From Lithobates sylvaticus (Eukaryota; Chordata; Amphibia; Anura; Ranidae): a stretch of DNA of 64,000 nt. Numbering within the stretch: the stretch's first letter is position 1; each line of letters opens with the position of its first letter. The notes beneath the pieces were generated by a model. It worked only from the letters and a program-made list of their open reading frames with translations. It had not been told where the DNA came from and made no database searches. Positions 57,780 to 64,000 of this stretch are shown piece by piece. The translations under genes were made by a program, and so were the position numbers. The stretch lies in assembly GCA_028564925.1 (NCBI GenBank), contig CM053030.1, positions 403,821,603-403,885,602 on the forward strand, written 5' to 3'.

Positions 57780-58650
57780 TTAACCTCCTCAATACAGGAC
57801 ACTTTCACCCCCTTTCTGCCTCGGCTAATTTTCAGCTTTCAGCGCTGTCAAACTTTGAATGACAATTACTCAGTCATGCAACACTGTACCCAATATTTTG
57901 AGACAGTTAGAGCTTTCTTTTGGTGATATTTAATCACCACTGTTTTCTTTACTTTTTTTGCTAAATAAATTACTGAAAATTTTTTAAAAAAAAAAATCTT
58001 TCTTCATAAATTTAGGTCAAAATGTGTACTTCTACATTTCTTTGGTAAAAATAACCCAAATCAATGTATATTATTTAGTCTGTGTGAAAGTTATAGAGTC
58101 AATAAACTACGGTATATACTGTATATTTGAAAATTGATCAAACCAAATGTATTGATGTCTTCTTTACTTTTTTTGCTAAATAAATTACTGAAAATTTTGA
58201 AAAAAAAAAATCTTTCTTCATAAATTTAGGTCAAAATGTGTACTTCTACATTTTTTTGGTAAAAATAACCCAAATCAGTGTACATTATTTAGTCTGTGTG
58301 AAAGTTATAGAATCAACAAACTACGGTATATACAATATATTTGAAAATTGATCAATCCAAATGTATTGATGACCTATTTCATTTCTTGAGGCCCTAAAAT
58401 ACAAGGACAGTACAAATACCCCTCAAATGACCAATGTTTGGAAAGTAGACAGTCCAGGTTATTCAGTGCAGGGCATGGCGATTTTATTTACCGTATGTTG
58501 TATTTTTTTGTCACAATGTTTTGATGAAAAATTGTTTGTTTTTTCATACTGTCACCAGTGCAGTACAGTGTCATCAAATAACTGGTGAGGTGGTGATCAG
58601 AGACACTGACTGTATGTAGAAGAAATTATAATAATAAGTTTTTAATTTTT
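57780..58650 (-). repeat. Ranid repeat with 214-bp tandem duplication
   Basis: GAGCTTTCTTTTGGTGATAT near 57910 is the reverse of the motif near 46850, so this is the same repeat superfamily inverted. Two head-to-tail copies of about 214 bp (57946-58160, 58160-58372) share TTTTTTTGCTAAATAAATTA and GGTCAAAATGTGTACTTC. They differ by about 5%. Confidence 0.7.
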
Positions 58651-59717
58651 AAAAAAAAAAAACTTTTTTTTTACAATTTTTTTATGACTTTTTTTTTATA
58701 CACTGTATACTGTGAGCAGAGCAGTACCATTTTGCCATAGTGACACTGGGGATACTTCTCGAGGAGGAGATATGGATTTTTTTATTTTTTGCACGTTGTG
58801 ATTGCGTATAACAGTAATAAATACCGTTATAAGCAAACCTTTTTAATGCACTGCATCTATTCTTCCAGTGTTTACCTATTGTGGGGATGTAATTGGCCAC
58901 AGCTATCACATGGTACAGATGCACCATGACCAATAACAGAGATCACCACAATAGTAAAATGGAATGGAAGGCTTTCATTGTGTACAATTATACAAGGTAC
59001 ATTACCAGCTATAACCACTCAACTAGTCAACCTGTGCTATGCTTATCTCTGGGATCCTTTTCATTTATGTGTAATTAATGAACCATATAGTCCTGTATCC
59101 TCCAGCTGGGGGCTTATTTAAAAATAGTGATGGGTTGGACACATTGTTCTATGGTGATCTTCACCGGGACCTGTCAGTCAATCCACTGCCACTTGTTTGC
59201 ACTTTATTTTTCAATCTGTCTTTGTATATGGTGTGTGCTTGCTTTACACGTGACGCAGCTGCTTTTTAATAGACAACGTTGTCTCACTTTTAACAACAAT
59301 CCAAGTGTTGATGGTGGTGGGTATCTAGTTTTTGCTATCTGTAATACCTATATTGTGCAATTTCCCTTTCTTAAACAGCTTGGTCCGCCCGTAACTCTTT
59401 TCAGGGGGGTCCCTTCCCCCCTGTTTCATATTATTTAGAAGCATAGCCACATTTTTATTGCAATATGTATCCCTGCTGCAGAGATTTACCTTATCTTTTT
59501 GTCCTGGTCACCATTGTCTAGAAAAGAAAGTGACCAAAAATCCAAATTTTAACAGTTGTTATTGAAACATGAATATAGTTTGAAAATGATATACAGTACA
59601 CTACATGATGAAGCCATAATCAAGCAAGCTAGAAGACTCTGTATGGCCACACATAATATAGACACCATTTGCATCCATAAATCTAGAGACACTCTTTTTT
59701 CAGTACATTATGATTTA
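58651..59717. other. Intergenic stretch, no gene
   Basis: Several short ORFs (61-103 codons) without domains. Poly-A/T runs near 58650-58700. Nothing else recognised. Confidence 0.5.
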
Positions 59718-60224
59718 CCGTATATACTCGAGTATAAGCCGACCCGAATATAAGTCGAGGCACCGAATTTTATCACAAAAAAATGGGAAAACTTATTGAC
59801 TCGAGTATAAGCCTAGGGTGAGAAATGCGCAGCTTCTGTAAGTGTAAAAGAGGGTCAACAATGCCCATTTGCAGCCTCACTGTGGCCATTTGCATGCCTC
59901 ACTGTGCCATTTGCATGCCTCACTGTGCCCATTTGCAGCCATAGGTCCCCCGAACTTCAAACTTGGTAGTTAAGGGTTCCTAAATGCCTAGATTCCTAGG
60001 TGCTAGGAACCCCTAATTTGGACATGTTGTAGTGCTAGTTCCACTGCACACGAAATTGAGGGTTCCTAGCACTAAGAGACCCCAAGATACTGGGCCCCAA
60101 AATCGGGTCGGAAAATGTCATTCTCTGCTGCAGAAAAGTGCTTGACTCAAGTACAAGCTGAGGGGGGCACTTTCAGCACAAAAAAATGTGCTGAAAAACT
60201 CGGCTTATACTCGAGTATATATGG
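59718..60224. mobile_element. 507-bp TA-flanked MITE, same family as 42500-43300
   Basis: Starts CCGTATATACTCGAGTATA and ends TACTCGAGTATATATGG, flanked by TA (59716-59717, 60225-60226). Shares GACTCGAGTATAAGCCTAGG and the GAAATGCGCAGC interior. It lacks the 197-bp tandem units but has a short CATTTGCATGCCTCACTGTG duplication near 59885-59930. Confidence 0.9.
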
Positions 60225-60718
60225 TATATCACCTTTTATATTAATCTTGAATGTGTGTTCCAATCCCCAAAAGATTTGGTAATTGGTAATTTCCTACATG
60301 CATAAATGTGTAGTTGTGTGCCAAAAAATACAATTTCTGATGGCATAATATGATCATATATGACTTTGGAGTTGACTTTTAATTTTGTAGAATGCTCCAC
60401 ACTCACATAACAGGACACAAACATCTCTTGTTGTACAAACTCTAGATGCCACATAGGTCCACAATAGATGTTTATTGCTCAGTGTGTATTTTGGCCACTT
60501 CCTGAATACACTGACAATAACTGAACACTCCACCTTTAAAGTATATCCGAAGCCAATCGTTTTTTCATCTTGGATAGAATAGGGGTGGGTTAAAACCATC
60601 TGTGTCTCACTAAGGAGCTTTCCTTTCTCTTCCTCTTCTGTTGACATAGTGTTAAGCATTTCTGCCACTTTAACTATTCGCCCCCTTCTTCTACCTATCC
60701 TACATACCCTGTGCAAAA

Positions 60719-61080
60719 GACAGTGGCGGCTGGTGTTTTTTTTTTTGGGGGGGGGCAAACAACTACTCCCCGGTCAGCCGGCGGCAATCTCCCCCCAACC
60801 TCCCACGTTGGTTGGTCATCTAGCTTCACACTTACCCCATCTAGGTTGCGGGCGGGCAGTGCTCCCACAGGCGATGGGCAGTGGCTTTGATCGCGTCTCA
60901 TCCTCTTCTGCCTCACTGTGCATCTCCTCCTAGGTGTCCAATAGAATTGCCTGTGCTTTCAGCCAATCAGGTGACAGGTCTCAGGACCCGCTTCCTGATT
61001 GGTCTGGGAAGAGGATCAGTATGAGGATCAGTGTGAGAATTAATGGTGTATTCAGTCCTTGACATGAAGTGCTTTTCACC
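60719..61080 (+). repeat. Repeat fragment, CAGTGGCGGCTGGTG type
   Basis: Starts CAGTGGCGGCTGGTG followed by T and G runs, then a GC-rich part with CTTCCTGATTGGTC. It resembles a hAT-like MITE left end. No right end seen. 60227-60718 holds only repeat-like filler. Confidence 0.45.
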
Positions 61081-61089
61081 CTAATAGGG

Positions 61090-61690
61090 GATTCCAGGAT
61101 GGAGAAGGATCTTAGTATAAGACAGACTGAACAACAGCTGCGGCTACCAAAGCCAGCAGAATATTATCATGCATTAAAAAGGGAATTTACTCCAGAGATA
61201 AAACAATAGTTCTCCCACTTTATAAGACCCTGGTTCGGCCGCATCTGGAGTATTCTGTCCAGTTCTGGTCACCAATCAGAAAGGATGTGCTGGAGCTGGA
61301 GAAAGTGCAGAGAAGGGCAACTACATTAATATCGGCACTGCCACTGGAGGACCTCAATTATGAGGAATAACTACAAGCGCTAAATTTATTCGCTTTGGAG
61401 AAGAGATGCTTGAGAGGAGATATGATAGCGATATACAAATATCTCAACGGTGATCCCAGCGTAAGTATGAAACTTTTCAGTCCTAAGGAATGTAGGAAGA
61501 CACGGGGCCACATGATTAGACTGGAAGAGAAACGGTTTAACCTTAAGCTGCGTAGGTGGTTTTTCACTGTCAGGGAGGTAAGGATGTGGAACTCTCTTCC
61601 ACAATCAGTGGTGTCGGCAGGAAATATGGATAGTTTTAAAAGACTCTTGGACATGCATCTTAGCAAAAACAATATACAGGAAATTATTTT
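61090..61690 (+). mobile_element. CR1/Rex1-like LINE C-terminal fragment
   Basis: Plus-strand frames show LYKTLVRPHLEYSVQFWSP and LELEKVQRRATTLI (near 61220-61330), then KRCLRGDMIAIYKYLNGD, CRKTRGHMIRLEEKRF, WFFTVREVRMWNSLPQSV and FKRLLDMHL (61395-61664), the standard C-terminus of this LINE group. Truncated and broken. It ends about 45 bp before the second hAT element. Confidence 0.82.
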
Positions 61691-61739
61691 TCTACACACA
61701 CTTACACAGTTTTGTCTTTATTCAACCTTACCAATAGGG

Positions 61740-62060
61740 ATGGGCCCGGTGCTCGATGCGAACCCACGTTCGCATCGAGCACCGGGCGTTCGCTCGCTCG
61801 GCGAGCCCAGAACTATTTTGGCCGCTCGCATCACGTTCGTGTGATGCGAGCGGCCCCGCAATGCATTGCGGCCGGCGCGGCCGGCGCAGTGCATTGCTGG
61901 CTGATGATTGGCCAAGCATGCACTGTGACCCCGCATGCTTGGCCAATCAAAGCCCCGGAAACTCGAAGAGCCATAATTGGCTACAGGCAGGACGCCTGTA
62001 GCCAATTACAGCTCAGGGGCTGTAGTACACGCCCCCCCCTATAAAAGGCCGCCACGCCGT
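61740..62060 (+). promoter_or_regulatory. Palindrome-rich promoter block of the second hAT copy
   Basis: Palindromes in order: a hairpin with GGTGCTCGATGCGAAC arms (from 61748), GGCCGCTCGCATCAC arms (61819-61853), the GCAATGCA CpG-rich palindrome, GATTGGCCAAGCATGC arms (61906-61949) and AATTGGCTACAGGC arms (61975-62008). TATAAAAG follows at 62040. The second palindrome is intact here but decayed in the first copy (near 10448-10480). Confidence 0.65.
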
Positions 62061-62197
62061 CTGCGCCGGTCACATGCTGTTCCGGCGCAGATTGAGCAGG
62101 CTGATTCTGACACTCTGCTGGATTTAGTTAGGTAGAGAGATTCACTTACAGAGATTGAGTTAGATAGATTCAGTTACAAAGATTGATTGAGAAAGAG

Positions 62198-64000
62198 GGG
62201 CTTGTAGTGTGTTCGTGGCAGGCAGGCAGAGCTCCTATATTTTGTTACCAGAAGCACCTATAGGACTTGTAGTGTGTTCGTGGCAGGCAGGCAGAGCTCC
62301 TATATTTTGTTACCAGAAGCACCTATAGGACTTGTAGTGTGTTCGTGGCAGGCAGGCAGAGCTCCTATATTTTGTTACCAGAAGCACCTATAGGACTTGT
62401 AGTGTGTTCGTGGCAGGCAGGCAGAGCTCCTATATTTTGTTACCAGAAGCACCTATAGGACTTGTAGTGTGTTCGTGGCAGGCAGGCAGAGCTCCTATAT
62501 TTTGTTCCCAGAAGCACCTATAGGACTTGTAGTGTGTTCGTGGCAGGCAGGCAGAGCTCCTATATTTTTGTTCCCAGAAGCACCTATAGGACTTGTAGTG
62601 TGTTAGTCCCATCACACACACAGAGCTATATTTTGTTCCCAGAAGCACCTATAGGACTTGAAGTGTGTTAGTCCCATCACACACACAGAGCTATATTTTG
62701 TTCCCAGAAGCACCTATAGGACTTGAAGTGTGTTAGTCCCATCACACACACAGAGCTATATTTTGTTCCCAGAAGCACCTATAGGACTTGAAGTGTGTTA
62801 GTCCCATCACACACACAGAGCTATATTTTGTTCCCAGAAGCACCTATAGGACTTGAAGTGTGTTAGTCCCATCACACACACAGAGCTATATTTTGTTCCC
62901 AGAAGCACCTATAGGACTTGAAGTGTGTTAGTCCCATCACACACACAGAGCTATATTTTCTTCCCAGAAGCACCTATAGGACTTGAAGTGTGTTAGTCCC
63001 ATCACACACACAGAGCTATATTTTGTTCCCAGAGGCACCTATAGGACTTGAAGTGTGTTAGTCCCATCACACACACAGAGCTATATGTTGTTCCCAGAAG
63101 CACCTATAGGACTTGAAGTGTGTTAGTCCCATCACACACACAGAGCTATATTTTGTTCCCAGAAGCACCTATAGGACTTGAAGTGTGTTAGTCCCATCAC
63201 ACACACAGAGCTATATTTTGTTCCCAGAAGCACCTATAGGACTTGAAGTGTGTTAGTCCCATCACACAGACCTTTATTTCCTTCCCAGAAGCACCTATAG
63301 GACTTGAAGTGTGTTAGTCCCATCACACACACAGAGCTATATTTTGTTCCCAGAAGCACCTATAGGACTTGAAGTGTGTTAGTCCCATCACACACACAGA
63401 GCTATATTTTGTTCCCAGAAGCACCTATAGGACTTGAAGTGTGTTAGTCCCATCACACACACACAGAGCTATATTTTGTTCCCAGAAGCACCTATAGGAC
63501 TTGAAGTGTGTTAGTCCCATCACACACACAGAGCTATATTTTGTTCCCAGAAGCACCTATAGGACTTGAAGTGTGTTAGTCCCATCACACAGACCTTTAT
63601 TTCCTTCCCAGAAGCACCTATAGGACTTGAAGTGTGTTAGTCCCATCACACACACAGAGCTATATTTTGTTCCCAGAAGCACCTATAGGACTTGAAGTGT
63701 GTTAGTCCCATCACACACACAGAGCTATATTTTCTCCCAGAAGCACCTATAGGACTTGAAGTGTGTTAGTCCCATCACACACACAGAGCTATATTTTGTT
63801 CCCAGAGGCACCTATAGGACTTGAAGTGTGTTAGTCCCATCACACACACAGAGCTATATTTTGTTCCCAGAAGCACCTATAGGACTTGAAGTGTGTTAGT
63901 CCCATCACACAGACCTTTATTTCCTTCCCAGAAGCACCTATAGGACTTGAAGTGTGTTAGTCCCATCACACACACAGAGCTATATTTTGTTCCCAGAAGC
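62198..64000 (+). repeat. ~60-64-bp minisatellite of the second hAT copy
   Basis: The first six units have GTGTGTTCGTGGCAGGCAGG. Units from about 62590 on have GTGTTAGTCCCATCACACAC and TATTTTGTTCCCAGAAGCAC, with three variants carrying ACAGACCTTTATTTCCTTCC. The order of subfamilies from the terminus inward is as in the first element, so the array belongs to the family, but copy numbers differ. Confidence 0.92.

Larger units (their letters stand above)
61735..64000 (+). mobile_element. Second hAT element of the giant family, inverted, cut by window end
   Basis: Starts TAGGGATGGGCCCGGTGC, the reverse complement of the right end of the element at 616-10564, with CTTACCAA just before it as the likely target duplication. 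Promoter block, TATA (62040-62047) and minisatellite follow in the same order as in the first copy read on its minus strand. The transposase would lie on the plus strand beyond 64000. Confidence 0.9.

Noticed and set aside
57549-57926. 125-codon ORF beginning MLPPPLRVREPG
   Set aside because: It spans the truncated TTAA MITE and the adjoining ranid repeat, so it is not one gene.
61395-61844. 149-codon ORF read as one protein
   Set aside because: Only the first ~95 codons match a LINE C-terminus; the remainder enters the second hAT element.

Overview
The window looks like gene-poor, transposon-dense intergenic DNA from a frog, most likely a true frog (Ranidae). The basis is its repeat content: Tc1/mariner, PIF/Harbinger, BED-finger hAT, Tx1/L1 and Rex1/CR1-like LINEs, a Penelope-like element, and many MITE families that I associate with ranid genomes. 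That species assignment rests on memory, not on a search. I see no host protein-coding gene, tRNA, rRNA or CRISPR. Every ORF I can explain belongs to a transposable element or a tandem repeat.

The largest structure is a head-to-tail segmental duplication with a raw period of 24,243 bp. Copy A is 1-24181 and copy B is 24244-46404. The copies differ by about 2-3% where I counted by eye. Large size differences come from transposons that entered one copy only, each with an intact empty site in the sister copy. Copy A gained a 9.95-kb hAT element (616-10564). Copy B gained an hAT MITE (29000-29183), a Harbinger MITE (37520-37945) and a TA-flanked MITE (42500-43300). Copy B also carries a Harbinger element (31617-35849) where A has a Penelope-like body, plus a 3.9-kb block (38183-42115) that A lost through microhomology. 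Shared, older content includes an L1/Tx1-type LINE cut by a 1.6-kb Tc1 element and a hairpin MITE, a Rex1/CR1-like LINE 3' end cut by a hAT MITE, and a 373-bp Harbinger-type MITE. One segment of about 1.04 kb (15100-16137 / 29743-30772) is almost free of substitutions between the copies.

The 9.95-kb hAT element is the most striking object. Transcription would start at its right end, at a TATA box in a palindrome-rich GC block, and run leftward. It would cross about 3.7 kb of a roughly 60-bp minisatellite whose every monomer carries a good 3' splice-site consensus. It would then enter an almost uninterrupted transposase of about 1,080 residues (minus strand, 6371-3127) and finish in a 146-bp array of hairpin-bearing units. 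A second copy of the same family, inverted, starts at 61735 and runs off the window.

Beyond the duplication (46405-61734) lie ranid repeats, an expanded 36-bp minisatellite, a 797-bp hAT MITE, nested hAT MITEs (51826-53683), a second Tc1 family with nested insertions (53766-55932), another TA-flanked MITE (59718-60224) and a LINE 3' fragment (61090-61690).
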